Notes under the pieces: generated by a model | Told to the model about the DNA's origin: nothing | Seen by the model: the letters and a program-made list of their open reading frames with translations, nothing else | The model's database searches: none | In this document: positions 36,856-45,565 of the stretch, piece by piece | How the letters are laid out: the number at the start of each line of letters is the position of its first letter | How positions within the stretch are numbered: the stretch's first letter is position 1 | Translations under genes and position numbers: made by a program | NCBI RefSeq assembly: GCF_002980495.1 | Contig: NZ_PVBR01000011.1 | Location: forward strand, 1 to 64,000 | Length of the DNA stretch: 64,000 bases | From: Phyllobacterium phragmitis | GTDB lineage: Bacteria; Pseudomonadota; Alphaproteobacteria; Rhizobiales; Rhizobiaceae | Direction of reading: 5' to 3'

Positions 36856-37424
36856 TCCAGATTGGTATGATTGGCGCGCATCGCCTCGGCCGAAATGCCA
36901 AGCCGCTCCCGCAGCTTCAGGACCATCACCTCGAAGAGAATGTATTGCGCGCCCTCGTAGAGCGAGCCCATCGGCAGAACCGACACGCCAGTTCCAACAT
37001 CATCCGCCATCGTCTGAGCCGGAATGGTCAGCATATGATCCGCACGCTTTGCCGCCTCGCCATTCGGCTGTGCAGTGACGACAAGCGTTTTCGCGCCGGC
37101 TGCCTTCGCCTCTCCCATCAGTCCCAGAACGGTCGAAAAGCTGCCGGGTCCGGCGGAAACGATCAGCAGATCGCCCTCGCCCACCGGCGGCGTCGTCATG
37201 TCGCCGACGACGGCGGCCTCGAGGCCCAGATGATGGAGCCGCATGGCAAAGCCCTTGATCTGCAATCCTTCACGGCCGACCCCGTAAAGCACGATGCGCC
37301 TGGCACCGGCAATCACGGCGACGGCATCATCAACCGCCTGCTCGTCGATACGCTCGAAAACCGCGCCAAGCTCCGCAAGCGCCTGATCGTATAGCTTCAA
37401 GAACGCCTCCTCCCCAGGATACAT
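36852..37424 (-). CDS. SIS-domain sugar isomerase (6-phospho-3-hexuloisomerase-like)
   Basis: A 190-aa single SIS domain with GARRIVLYGVGREGLQIKGF, MRLHHLGLEAAVVGDMTTPP and LLIVSAGPGSFSTVLGLMGE, close in layout and length to HxlB (PHI), which isomerises a 3-keto-hexose 6-phosphate to fructose 6-phosphate. No HxlA-type aldolase/synthase is encoded here, so a ribulose-monophosphate pathway is unlikely. A role in a C6 polyol branch is more plausible. It sits between the binding-protein and permease genes and overlaps the permease by 4 nt. Confidence 0.82.
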   Translation of the reverse strand: MYPGEEAFLKLYDQALAELGAVFERIDEQAVDDAVAVIAGARRIVLYGVGREGLQIKGFAMRLHHLGLEAAVVGDMTTPPVGEGDLLIVSAGPGSFSTVLGLMGEAKAAGAKTLVVTAQPNGEAAKRADHMLTIPAQTMADDVGTGVSVLPMGSLYEGAQYILFEVMVLKLRERLGISAEAMRANHTNLE

Positions 37425-37475
37425 GCCTATGCGGCGACCGGTCGGGTGGGGAGGTTCCCACCCGCCGATTTCAGA

Positions 37476-38819
37476 CTATTGCAGCAATTCCCGCTTGCCG
37501 TCGTAATAGCCTTCCTTGCTCAGAATATCCTCCATGCGGGTTCCGATCTCCTTGGCGCCGGCCTCGGTCGAGACCTCTCCGAGCATCATCTTGGTTCCCC
37601 ATTCCGCGATGATTTCCGAGATGGCCGGCCAGGCCGGGAAACGCGGACGGAATTCCGGCACGCCCTTCTGCCAGGAGGCGACCATCGGCTCGACGAATTT
37701 GTATTTCGCCTTGATGTCGGCATCCTCATAGATCGATGTGCGGCCGGATACGCCGCCGGCTTCCACGTAAGGACGCGCGATTTCTTCCGACGTTGCCCAT
37801 TGGATGAAAAGCCAGGACGCCTTCTTCAGATCATCGGGAGCCTGTTCGGCAACGGCAAGCGAGAAGCCGCCCAGCGCCGGCAGGCGTCCCGCCGGACCGG
37901 CCGGTTCCGGCGCGACGGCAAGGCAATCGCCGAGCTTGGAGGTCGCCGGATCGGTCAATGTGCCATAGAAGGCCGACCATTCGGTGATCATCGACACCTG
38001 CCCTTGCGCCAGCGCATTGACGGCTTCCGCATGGTCATAGCTGACGATGCCCGGAGGCATGTACTTCATCAGGTCCTGACGGAATGTCAGCCCCTTCTGG
38101 CTGGCTTCGCTGAGGAGGTTCGACTTGAACTCCTCGTTCAGGAGCGAACCACCGAAAGGCCAGAGCACACGCATGAAACTGTCCGCCGACTGGGTTTCGC
38201 CGCGCCGCGACTGCAGCGCGAAGGCATACTGGTTCTTGCTCGCATCCGTCAGCTTCGGCGCATAATCCTTCAACAATGCGTCCCAGGTTTCGGGCGGCTT
38301 GTCGAAGCCCGCTTCCTTGAGTTGGCAGGAATTATAGAACAGCAGCCCCGAATAATTGTCGAAGGGAAGGCCGTAGGTCTTACCGCCCCAGGAGCCGAAC
38401 GCCTCGAGCAGCAACGGGAAAAAGCCCTCCAGCTTCAGATTGGGATCGGTGATCGATGGATCCGAGGTGAATTCGTCGATCGGCACGATCCAGTTGTTCT
38501 CCGCAAATTCTCCGATCCAGACGAGATCGACCAGCGCAATGGTCAGATCGCCGTTCGAGGTGAAGTTGAGCACCTGCCTTTCGCGGCTGTTCTCATAGGG
38601 CACGATCTCGTAATTGACCTTGATCCCCGTCTTCTTCTCGAATTCCGGCAGGAGCTTGATGATCGCGCGATAACCTGGACGGTCCAGGAAAACCACATTG
38701 ATCTCCTTGCCTTCAAAGGGCTTTCCGGCGGTCTCCAGCCAATCCTGGGCCAAAGCCGCCGACGCCGCGCCGGCCATGAGCGCCAGCGCGCTCAGCGATG
38801 CATACAGAAATTTCCTCAC
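37476..38819 (-). CDS. Sugar/polyol ABC transporter substrate-binding protein
   Basis: A 447-aa extracellular solute-binding protein, family 1. I read the start as GTG 38819 ([20 protein letters not shown]), preceded by GGGAGG; it gives a normal signal peptide cleaved after ALA. Landmarks are [37 protein letters not shown] and [16 protein letters not shown]. The cargo is presumably the polyol oxidised by the dehydrogenase encoded one base upstream (38821). Confidence 0.92.
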   Translation of the reverse strand: MRKFLYASLSALALMAGAASAALAQDWLETAGKPFEGKEINVVFLDRPGYRAIIKLLPEFEKKTGIKVNYEIVPYENSRERQVLNFTSNGDLTIALVDLVWIGEFAENNWIVPIDEFTSDPSITDPNLKLEGFFPLLLEAFGSWGGKTYGLPFDNYSGLLFYNSCQLKEAGFDKPPETWDALLKDYAPKLTDASKNQYAFALQSRRGETQSADSFMRVLWPFGGSLLNEEFKSNLLSEASQKGLTFRQDLMKYMPPGIVSYDHAEAVNALAQGQVSMITEWSAFYGTLTDPATSKLGDCLAVAPEPAGPAGRLPALGGFSLAVAEQAPDDLKKASWLFIQWATSEEIARPYVEAGGVSGRTSIYEDADIKAKYKFVEPMVASWQKGVPEFRPRFPAWPAISEIIAEWGTKMMLGEVSTEAGAKEIGTRMEDILSKEGYYDGKRELLQ

Positions 38820-38820
38820 G

Positions 38821-39861
38821 TCATCCTCCCTGTTTTGGTATCCCATTCGGATAGATCAGGCTCTTGATGTAGCCCGGCGCGTTGTCCGCATGGTTGCGGA
38901 ACGTGTCGGGTGCCTCGTCCAGGCCGACCTGATGCGTCACGAGCGACGCGACATCGACCTTTCCTCCAGCGACGAGTTCGATGGCGCGCGGATAGACCTC
39001 CCCCATCCGGCGTGCGAATTTGATCTTCAGCCCGCGGCGGCGGGCCTCGGCGGCAGGCAATGTGTAGACATCCCCATCGGGAATGCCGACCAGAACGACG
39101 CGGCCGCCGATTTTCGCGGCAATGACGGCATCGCGGAAGCCCAGCGGCGAATTCGTCGCCTCGATGACCAGAGGCGCGCCCTCGCGCCTGGTCCACTCGC
39201 GGATGTCGTCCACAGACTGCCCGGTCCGCGACGCGCCAAGCCTGGCTGCCATGATTCGCCGGTGCTCAAGCGGATCGACCGCCAGAACCTCGCCCGCGCC
39301 TGCCGCCTTCAGAACCTGCAGAATGAGCAGCCCGATTGGCCCGCATCCGATCAGCGCCACCTGCTCCAGCAGTCGCGGCTTTGCCAGATCGACGGCGTGA
39401 ATGGCCACCCCGAGCGGCTCGAGCATCACCGCCTCCAGCGGGCCGAATTGCCGAGGCAGTGGCACGATCTGCGATTTTGGCACCCAGATGCGCTCCGTCA
39501 TCGCTCCGTCGAAGGGCGGCGCACCGATGAACTCCACATTCGGGCAGAGATTGGGATGCCCGCGTTCGCAGAACTCGCAATGGCCGCAGGCCTTGTTCGG
39601 ATCGATGGCGACAAGCGCGCCGCGCGAAAGCCCCAGCTCGTCGAGATCCTCGCAGAGATAGCCGCCGAATTCGTGCCCCGGCACGAATGGCTCCTTCACC
39701 ACCGCCGAGCCGATACCGCCATCCTTGAAATAGTGGAGATCCGAACCGCAAAGCCCCACGGAAGCGACATCGATGAGCACTTCGCCCGTCTGCCCCTCAC
39801 GGAGATTGAACGGGGCGACATAGGCATCGTGGGCTCCACGAATGAAAAGGGCACGGCTCAT
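38821..39861 (-). CDS. Zinc-dependent polyol/alcohol dehydrogenase (MDR family)
   Basis: A 346-aa medium-chain dehydrogenase of the sorbitol/xylitol/threonine dehydrogenase type. Catalytic Zn ligands are in GLCGSD (Cys38) and PGHEFGG (His63, Glu64). Structural Zn cysteines are in [15 protein letters not shown], and the cofactor motif [10 protein letters not shown] lies near 170. First gene of the ten-gene operon. It probably oxidises a pentitol or hexitol to the ketose that XylB or the ribulokinase-like enzyme phosphorylates. Confidence 0.9.
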   Translation of the reverse strand: MSRALFIRGAHDAYVAPFNLREGQTGEVLIDVASVGLCGSDLHYFKDGGIGSAVVKEPFVPGHEFGGYLCEDLDELGLSRGALVAIDPNKACGHCEFCERGHPNLCPNVEFIGAPPFDGAMTERIWVPKSQIVPLPRQFGPLEAVMLEPLGVAIHAVDLAKPRLLEQVALIGCGPIGLLILQVLKAAGAGEVLAVDPLEHRRIMAARLGASRTGQSVDDIREWTRREGAPLVIEATNSPLGFRDAVIAAKIGGRVVLVGIPDGDVYTLPAAEARRRGLKIKFARRMGEVYPRAIELVAGGKVDVASLVTHQVGLDEAPDTFRNHADNAPGYIKSLIYPNGIPKQGG

Positions 39862-39900
39862 CTGGCTTCCGGAAACAGCGTCTAAAATAGGATTTCAGCG

Positions 39901-39947
39901 GCACGATACAAATGTAAATTACATTTTTCAAGTGTAATATATCGTGC
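39901..39947. promoter_or_regulatory. Nested palindromes, candidate SorC operator of polyol operon
   Basis: GCACGATACA at 39901 and TATATCGTGC ending 39947 form outer arms (9 of 10 complementary). Inside lies the perfect 17-nt palindrome AAATGTAAATTACATTT at 39910-39926, followed by a half-like AAGTGTAATAT. The cluster lies about 40 nt upstream of the dehydrogenase start at 39861. SorC-family proteins are tetramers that often bind paired sites, which fits this arrangement. Confidence 0.5.
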
Positions 39948-40162
39948 GAAATCCGGAAATGGCTGGCGCGGATGACCCGCCATATTCTGGCCGGCCAGAA
40001 ACGATATGCTGGAAACGATGAAGGCAGAAATCTTGCTTCGATGCCTGAAAGGCCCGGTCGATGGTCATATCGATTTCGATAACCATGCCGGGCGACGATC
40101 GCCCTGCCAGGATTGCCGACCGGCACCTGACGCTCCATATCTCATTCTTTGGAGGTAGAACC

Positions 40163-40552
40163 ATGTCGATGAAATCCTTGGCTATAGCCGCAATGGTCGG
40201 TTTTGCCGGCCTGTCGCTCTCCGGGTGCATGTCCGAAGGCGGATCCTATTATGGCGGGTACGATGGACCGGGCAGGTATTATGGCCGCGACTACGACCGC
40301 AGCTATTATGGCGGCGGCGCGGGCATCTATGATCGTGATTATTATCGCGGCAGGCGCCACCATCGTCGGGACCACCGCCCCGATCGGCCCGATTATAACC
40401 GGCCTGATCGTCCTGATCGGCCTGATCGTCCCGATTATCGAAAGGACCGCCCCGGCCGGCAGATCACCCGCCATACTGATCGGCCGATCAGATTCGAGGT
40501 CCCCACGAAGGGCGGCGGTCGCCGTGTGATCGTTCCAGGCGCCAACAATTAG
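40163..40552 (+). CDS. Small Tyr/Gly/Arg-rich lipoprotein with DRPD repeats
   Basis: A 129-aa protein: signal MSMKSLAIAAMVGFAGLSLS then lipobox Cys22. The mature part has Tyr/Gly repeats (YYGGYDGPGRYYGRDYDRSYY), a His/Arg patch, tandem PDRPDRPDRPD units encoded by a 9-nt DNA repeat around 40380-40440, and a C-terminal RPIRFEVPTKGGGRRVIVPG strand. GGAGG lies 8 nt before ATG 40163. It is probably envelope-located. No function can be assigned. Confidence 0.8.
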   Translation: MSMKSLAIAAMVGFAGLSLSGCMSEGGSYYGGYDGPGRYYGRDYDRSYYGGGAGIYDRDYYRGRRHHRRDHRPDRPDYNRPDRPDRPDRPDYRKDRPGRQITRHTDRPIRFEVPTKGGGRRVIVPGANN

Positions 40553-41135
40553 GCCTGGCTGGCTGGGATTGCGGCGCAGAACGCGACATGCGGCTGCCGG
40601 AGGCTATGCTTTCGCCCGGTGACCCGGCCATGGAGCGGCTCGTTGCGAGCTCGTCATTCATCACCTTCGCGGGCGTGCTTTTATTCGCGCCGATCATTTT
40701 CTCGGGCAAGGAAACAGCGGCCCTTCCGGCTTCGCCAGCAATTTCATGAAGAATTCATGCCAGACAGAAACGTCAATGTTTGAAAATACTTTCAAATACG
40801 CATGAAGCACTGAATATACTTTATACTTTTATCCGGGAAATAATCTTTGGCACTCCTATTATTCGGGTGCCAAAGAGCGTATATAAGGATGCGCGCTTCA
40901 TTTGTTGGCCGCAGAAAGAACTGCAATGAAATTCCGGCCACACCACGACCGCGTACAATTTAGGGCGCGGAAGGCGCAATAATCACCGCCGGCCTACGCA
41001 TTCGCGACCAGGAAGTTTAAATGGTTCGCCACCGAACCACCGCTTCGGCCTTGCGCGAGAGCATCGAACTCGCAGCCGGTGCACCCGAAGCATCGCTCGT
41101 TTCAGGCAATATTTTTAATCAAGGGAGATTTCGCA
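40553..41135. other. Intergenic region with AT-rich segment and hairpin
   Basis: About 580 nt without a credible gene. An AT-rich tract runs from about 40760 to 40880. CTTTGGCAC (40845-40853) and GTGCCAAAG (40867-40875) form a 9-bp hairpin with a 13-nt loop and no T-run. The region may carry the promoter and leader of the small-gene cluster at 41136-41886, but I see no clear sigma-70 or EcfG promoter. A small RNA cannot be excluded. Confidence 0.4.
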
Positions 41136-41279
41136 ATGGCGAAAGGACAACAACGCAGCAACCGCGAGGCCAGAAAACCGAAAAAGGAAAAGACGGCTCC
41201 AAAGGTCGAAACGCCCTTCGGTTCGCAGGTCAAGCAGGCCAACAGTGCCATCGACGCGCGCCGCAAACCCAAGGGCTGA
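41136..41279 (+). CDS. Small basic protein, 47 aa (rhizobial conserved type)
   Basis: MAKGQQRSNREARKPKKEKT followed by PFGSQVKQANSAIDARRKPK: a highly basic, unstructured-looking protein. AAGGGAG ends 8 nt before ATG 41136. Tiny proteins with this start are familiar in Hyphomicrobiales genomes as conserved hypotheticals, but no function is established that I know of. Basic composition suggests nucleic-acid or ribosome association (inference). Confidence 0.7.
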   Translation: MAKGQQRSNREARKPKKEKTAPKVETPFGSQVKQANSAIDARRKPKG

Positions 41280-41317
41280 GTGTGGAAACCATTGCATTCA
41301 TTCAAAGGAGCTTTTTG

Positions 41318-41500
41318 ATGATCCGCTTCAAAAAAGACATTGCAGACCCGAAGCCGGTTCGGGCTCCGCAGAATTCATCCGCCGACAGCGCCCCCAATCC
41401 CGAGCGCGAAGAAGCCAAAGCCGTCAAACGAAAGACTGCCGATAGCGACGGAAAATTACGGCGTGCCCGTCGAACGGTAGAGGACAACCGGCTACTTTAG
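41318..41500 (+). CDS. Small hypothetical protein, 60 aa
   Basis: MIRFKKDIADPKPVRAPQNS, then Pro/Glu/Lys-rich residues and an Arg-rich end (GKLRRARRTVEDNRLL). AAAGGAG lies 7 nt before ATG 41318. It is 38 nt after the preceding small gene, same strand, so probably co-transcribed. No family recognised; likely intrinsically disordered. Confidence 0.6.
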   Translation: MIRFKKDIADPKPVRAPQNSSADSAPNPEREEAKAVKRKTADSDGKLRRARRTVEDNRLL

Positions 41501-41605
41501 AGCGCCGCGCGTCCAATTGGACGCGCAAAGGACGCTCTAACACTTTGAAATGCTGCGTAATTTTATTCTTAATCAATTCCGATTTAAGGAATTATCCAGC
41601 AAGTG
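41497..41605. repeat. Palindromic dispersed intergenic repeat
   Basis: Outer arms TTAGAGCG (41497-41504) and CGCTCTAA (41533-41540) enclose a perfect 20-nt palindrome GCGCGTCCAATTGGACGCGC (41507-41526). The following CACTTTGAAATGCTGCG and ATTCCGATTTAAGGAATTAT segments resemble the tail of a short interspersed element common between genes of rhizobia and Brucella relatives. It may also act as the transcription end of the small-gene pair. The identification is from memory of such elements; no second copy is seen in this window. Confidence 0.5.
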
Positions 41606-41622
41606 GCTGCAAGGAGCTTATC

Positions 41623-41886
41623 ATGGCGCTTACTTTTCCCAATCGGAGCCGGAGTTACGATGACGAGCGACAGCGCGTCCGCTTCCTTGGCCACGATGGC
41701 ATGTTCGAAGTTCCGTTTTTCATCGAAGTCGACGCCTTTTCCAAGCCGTCATCCTCACCCTCTGCCGAAGCGGAATATCTGAAGGCCTTCGATGCATCGT
41801 TAAGTTCAATTCACGATGTTGCGCGGGAAGCCTACTCCCACGCCCGCAAGAACATCTATGTACTGACATCGGACGATTTTCGATAA
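41623..41886 (+). CDS. DUF1488-family protein, 87 aa
   Basis: MALTFPNRSRSYDDERQRVR then FLGHDGMFEVPFFIEVDAF is the hallmark start of DUF1488 proteins. The C-terminal half is helical and ends AREAYSHARKNIYVLTSDDF. The start ATG 41623 has AAGGAG about 7 nt upstream; a frame beginning at 41545 has no ribosome site. Function unknown. Such genes are common in alpha- and betaproteobacteria. Confidence 0.8.
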   Translation: MALTFPNRSRSYDDERQRVRFLGHDGMFEVPFFIEVDAFSKPSSSPSAEAEYLKAFDASLSSIHDVAREAYSHARKNIYVLTSDDFR

Positions 41887-42151
41887 GATCTATGCCGTTT
41901 ATATCACGCTGGCCTCGCCTGCTGCCGGCGATGCCGGACATTGCCCACGAATTCGACATTCACCTCGCAAACGATGGAGAGCGGGTGAAGTCGACCACCT
42001 GATTCAGCATCAACGCAATATGACTTGAATTCGGCATCGCTACGGGAACACAATCCCGGCCGGCGGATTTGGTTTTGTGATCGAAATCATTCAAGATATT
42101 TCCAAGGCACCCCCAGAAGACCCAAAGCCATCGAGGAAAGGTATCCGAGCC

Positions 42152-43027
42152 ATGTCAATACCCACGGCAGCCAAATCCGGAACATTCGAAATCGGCGAAG
42201 ACATCAGGATCAATCGGCTTGGCTTCGGCGCCATGCGCGTCACCGGCCGGGGCATATGGGGTGAACCGGAAAACCGGGCGGAGGCGATCCGAACGTTGAA
42301 GCGCCTTCGCGATCTCGACGTCAATTTCATCGACACCGCCGATTCCTATGGTCCCGATATCTCCGAAGAATTGATCCGTGAGGCGCTTCACCCCTATGGC
42401 GATATACTCGTCGCGACAAAAGGCGGGCTAACACGCACCGGACCGGATCGATGGATCCCGCTCGGACGCCCGGAATATCTCATCCAGCAGGCGCACAAGA
42501 GCCTTCGCCGTCTGGGCCTCGAACAGATCGGCCTATGGCAGCTTCACCGGATCGACCCGAAGACGCCGCGCGACGAACAGTTCGACGCCATCAAATCGCT
42601 TCTCGATGACGGCATCATCCGCCACGCCGGCTTGAGTGAAGTCTCCGTCGCCGATATCGAGGCTGCCTCCAAGGTCTTCAAGGTAGCGACGGTGCAAAAC
42701 CGCTACAATCTCGTGGACCGCACCAGCGAAGATGTGCTCGACTATTGCGAAAAGCAGAATATCGGCTTCATCCCCTGGTATCCGCTCGCGGCCGGCGATC
42801 TCGCCAAGCCGAATTCTCTGCTGGATACGATCGCCAGAAAGCATGGCGTGGCGCCAAGCCAGATTGCGCTCGCATGGGTGCTCAAACGCAGCCCGGTCAT
42901 GCTGCCCATCCCGGGCACGTCGAAAGTCGCGCATCTGGAAGAGAATGTCGCCGCCGCTGACATCACGCTATCGGACGAGGATTTCCAGGCCCTCGACCGC
43001 GAAGGCAAGGCGCAGTTCAACGGCTGA
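42152..43027 (+). CDS. Aldo/keto reductase
   Basis: A 291-aa AKR-superfamily oxidoreductase (NADPH-dependent carbonyl reduction). The catalytic tetrad is visible: Asp in FIDTADSYG, Tyr in the same motif, Lys in [12 protein letters not shown] and His in [28 protein letters not shown] at the start and [19 protein letters not shown] at the NADP site resemble the YakC/Tas-like bacterial group. The start ATG 42152 has GAGGAAAGG upstream. Single gene; substrate unknown. Confidence 0.9.
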   Translation: MSIPTAAKSGTFEIGEDIRINRLGFGAMRVTGRGIWGEPENRAEAIRTLKRLRDLDVNFIDTADSYGPDISEELIREALHPYGDILVATKGGLTRTGPDRWIPLGRPEYLIQQAHKSLRRLGLEQIGLWQLHRIDPKTPRDEQFDAIKSLLDDGIIRHAGLSEVSVADIEAASKVFKVATVQNRYNLVDRTSEDVLDYCEKQNIGFIPWYPLAAGDLAKPNSLLDTIARKHGVAPSQIALAWVLKRSPVMLPIPGTSKVAHLEENVAAADITLSDEDFQALDREGKAQFNG

Positions 43028-43138
43028 CTGCCGCAGATATCATCCCCTCGGTTTTCCCGAGGCATGCACCCTCAAGCATAAGCCTTGCGATCGCCCAGGT
43101 TGGTGCAGCGGAATTTCTGGAAAAAAACCGCGCCGGCC

Positions 43139-43176
43139 GGGAATAAACGCGCGCGAAAGCTGTTCTTTCTTTCGCG
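43139..43176 (+). promoter_or_regulatory. Leader hairpin and possible ECF -35 box before the ECF operon
   Basis: GGGAATAAAC at 43139-43148 resembles a GGAAT-type ECF -35 element. It is followed by CGCGAAAG (43152-43159) and CTTTCGCG (43169-43176), an 8-bp stem with 9-nt loop. Both lie upstream of the secreted-repeat gene at 43210. The promoter reading is tentative; the inverted repeat is plain. Confidence 0.3.
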
Positions 43177-43209
43177 GGGCCAGGAATTAGCCAACCCAAG
43201 GAGACACCG

Positions 43210-43602
43210 ATGTTTATTCGTTCCATGCTTTTCACCGTTGCAGCCCTCACACTTGCAATGCCACTCGCGCACGCCGACGATTATGCCGGCGGTGCGATCA
43301 AGTCGATGAAGACGGACAAGGGAGAGGTGCTGACCGATGCCAAGGGAATGACGCTTTATACCTTCGACAAGGACACGAAGGACATGTCGAACTGCTATGA
43401 TCAATGCGCCGCGAAATGGCCCCCGCTCGTAGCCGCCGAAGGCGCTTCGCCGGATGGAGATTACACCCTCGTCGAGCGCAAGGACGGCACCATGCAATGG
43501 GCGTATGAAGACAAGCCCCTCTATCTCTGGGAAAGTGACAAGAAGCCCGGTGATACGACCGGTGACGGCGTCGGCGGCGTCTGGCACGTCGCGACAGAAT
43601 AA
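43210..43602 (+). CDS. Secreted-repeat (COG4315) protein, YxFxxD motif
   Basis: A 130-aa exported protein with an N-terminal signal (MFIRSMLFTVAALTLAMPLAHA). It has two copies of the secreted-repeat domain (PF03640 type): TLYTFDKDTKDMSNCYDQCA with KWPPL, and PLYLWESDKKPGDTTGDGVG with GVWHV. There is no lipobox Cys, so it is probably soluble in the periplasm. Genes of this type are regularly found directly upstream of ECF sigma/anti-sigma pairs in rhizobia, as here. Biochemical role unknown. Confidence 0.88.
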   Translation: MFIRSMLFTVAALTLAMPLAHADDYAGGAIKSMKTDKGEVLTDAKGMTLYTFDKDTKDMSNCYDQCAAKWPPLVAAEGASPDGDYTLVERKDGTMQWAYEDKPLYLWESDKKPGDTTGDGVGGVWHVATE

Positions 43603-43610
43603 CCACGCCG

Positions 43611-44116
43611 ATGTCCCGGTTCCTGGACGAGATCGAGACATGCGTTCCGGCGCTCAGGCGCTATGCGCGGGCATTGACCCATGATGCGGACATTCCGACG
43701 ATCTCGTCCAGGACTGCCTGGAACGGGCAATCCGAAAAAGCGGGCTTTGGCGCCCCTCGGGGCCGTTGAAGGCATGGCTCTTCAGAATCCTCCTGAACAT
43801 ATATCGCAACGATCTGAGGCGTCGCCGTCGCACGCCCGCTCCTGTTCCGCTCGACACGCTGCCGAGCGAACCGCAGGGACTTGCCGCCCAGCCCGGCCGC
43901 CTCGCGCTTGCCGAAACGGCAAAGGCGATGCAGGCGCTGCCCTCCGAACAACGCGAGGCGCTGCTTCTCGTCGTGATCGAAGGCCTGAGCTATGCCGACG
44001 CCGCTTCATTACTCGGCGTCCCGATCGGCACGCTGATGTCGCGGTTGGGCCGGGCGCGCGCAACGCTCCGCCATCTGACCGAAACAGGTGCATCACGATT
44101 GAGGACCGTGAAATGA
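43611..44116 (+). pseudogene. ECF sigma factor with apparent 1-nt frameshift
   Basis: From ATG 43611 the frame reads MSRFLDEIETCVPALRRYAR then ALTHDAD, the start of ECF region 2. After codon 43689-43691 the reading shifts: from 43694 another frame continues SDDLVQDCLERAIRKSGLWR, then LKAWLFRILLNIYRNDLRRR and the region 4 HTH (LPSEQREALLLVVIEGLSYA, DAASLLGVPIGTLMSRLGRA) to the stop at 44116. A single missing base near 43692-43694 explains this. Without it the product would be a normal ~168-aa ECF factor. A start within the second frame (TTG 43766) would lack region 2. The gene is coupled to the anti-sigma gene (ATGA at 44113). Real inactivation and sequence error cannot be told apart. Confidence 0.8.
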
Positions 44117-44886
44117 GCCGCGAGAAGTACCCCGTAACGGACGATGCTCTCCACGCCTATGTCGACGGCGTTCTGGAAGCGCGCGATCGCGCCGTTGTCG
44201 AGAACCATCTCGCGAGCAATCCGGCGGACGCCGAAACCGTCGAAAGCTGGTCTCGCCAGAACGAGGCGCTGCGGGCGCTCTACGGCCATGTGGGAGAGGA
44301 GCCTGTGCCGGAGCATTTAGGGGCATATCGCATCGCGGATGACCGAAAGACCGCATCACGCAATTGGCAGCGCATGGCCGCCGCCGGCATTGTGCTTTTC
44401 GCCATGGGTGCCGCAGGCGGCTGGTTTGGGCACAATCTGACGAATTCCACGCGTTCGGCACCGATGCCGCTGGTCGAGGAGGCCGTCGCCGCCCACAATC
44501 TCTACGCGAGCGAGATCATCCACCCGGTCGAGGTGCGCGCCGACCAGAGCGCCCATCTTGCGGCCTGGCTGTCGAAGCGCCTCGATCGGCCGCTCGACAT
44601 TCCCGACCTTCGGGCGCTCGGCTTCGATCTGGTCGGCGGCAGGCTCCTGCCCGCAGGCGGCAGGCCGGCCGCCCAGTTCATGTACGAGGACAAGACCGGA
44701 CGCCGCGTGACGCTTTATATCGTGCCGACGTCGAACGGGCCGGAATCGTCCTTCCACTACACCACCCTCGACGGGCTGGAAGCCTTTTTCTGGCGGGACG
44801 AAACGATCAACTGCGCCCTGGTCGGCGGGCTGCCACGTGCGGAACTCCGCCAGATCGCAATGCAGGCCTATAAAGAGCTTGGTTGA
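44113..44886 (+). CDS. Anti-sigma factor, membrane-anchored
   Basis: A 257-aa anti-sigma protein. The N-terminal cytoplasmic domain has DDALHAYVDGVLEARDRAVV and ENHLASNPADA, the anti-sigma binding fold of the RsiW/ChrR-like type without the zinc HxxxCxxC motif. One TM helix lies at about residues 92-110 (MAAAGIVLFAMGAAGGWFG). The periplasmic domain contains HPVEVRADQSAHLAAWLSKR and a DUF-like region ending AMQAYKELG. The start overlaps the sigma gene stop by 4 nt. If the sigma gene is truly broken, this protein has no partner. Confidence 0.88.
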   Translation: MSREKYPVTDDALHAYVDGVLEARDRAVVENHLASNPADAETVESWSRQNEALRALYGHVGEEPVPEHLGAYRIADDRKTASRNWQRMAAAGIVLFAMGAAGGWFGHNLTNSTRSAPMPLVEEAVAAHNLYASEIIHPVEVRADQSAHLAAWLSKRLDRPLDIPDLRALGFDLVGGRLLPAGGRPAAQFMYEDKTGRRVTLYIVPTSNGPESSFHYTTLDGLEAFFWRDETINCALVGGLPRAELRQIAMQAYKELG

Positions 44887-45101
44887 AAGTTCAGCCGATG
44901 TGACGCAACGCCAGAGCGCCGCTCATTCAAATGAATGCTCTCATGACGCTCGCGGCGCGCTCACGAAAATTTCATGCATCGGAACACCCGGCGTAACGCC
45001 GATAACGCCAATGCGGACACAATCTGCCCATAGCCTTCAACATGTAGTATAATTGTTGTTCCTGGTCCGAACAGGCAACCGATCGTTCAGGAGTTGGAAA
45101 C

Positions 45102-45401
45102 ATGAATGACGCAACATTCTCCGAACTGGATGCAAAGCTTGACGAACTGACAAGAAAGCTGGGGAGTTTCGCCAGCTTGCACACAAGCAGCACCCTGACC
45201 TCGGCGCAGACCACGGAATTCACAAAACTCGACGAGAGGGCAAGGCAGCTTCAGGCAAGACTCCGCGTGAAACTCGACAATGCCCATGGCGTCGACTGGG
45301 AACTCCTCAAGCTCGAATTGCAGAACGACCTCGTGCTCCTCACCAACAGTTTCCGGCATTGGGCGGAGCATTTGGACAAGCGGTTCAACAAGACACAGTG
45401 A
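45102..45401 (+). CDS. Hypothetical 99-aa helical protein
   Basis: A soluble, mostly helical protein with heptad-like charged stretches (NDATFSELDAKLDELTRKLG; ELLKLELQNDLVLLTNSFRH), likely coiled-coil. ATG 45102 is preceded by CAGGAG about 10 nt upstream. Single gene, no recognised family. Codon use matches the neighbourhood, so I consider it real. Confidence 0.65.
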   Translation: MNDATFSELDAKLDELTRKLGSFASLHTSSTLTSAQTTEFTKLDERARQLQARLRVKLDNAHGVDWELLKLELQNDLVLLTNSFRHWAEHLDKRFNKTQ

Positions 45402-45484
45402 CCGGCCTCAAACCTGCTGACGAGGATCGGCCCGAAAATAGCTGTCTCCCCGCCTTCCCTAGCGCATGACGCTCCGCTATTCCT

Positions 45485-45545
45485 AGAGCGAGATTAAGAA
45501 CAATTCTGTTTCCATCTGGTCTCATCTCGTTTTAGCTGATCATTC
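45485..45545. repeat. Possible short intergenic repeat element
   Basis: TAGAGCGAGAT near 45485 and ATCTCGTTTTAGCT ending near 45537 form imperfect arms around an AT-rich centre. The TAGAGCG start is shared with the palindromic repeat at 41497, suggesting a related dispersed element just before the aminotransferase gene. Weak evidence. Confidence 0.3.
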
Positions 45546-45565
45546 AAAATCGCAGGTGCAACACC

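Noticed and set aside
36852-37424. Ribulose-monophosphate pathway based on the HxlB-like SIS protein
   Set aside because: No hexulose-6-phosphate synthase (HxlA) is encoded in the operon.
43681-44886. A single 401-aa protein ending with the anti-sigma factor
   Set aside because: Its first 144 residues are the wrong frame of the ECF sigma gene; the anti-sigma protein starts at 44113.
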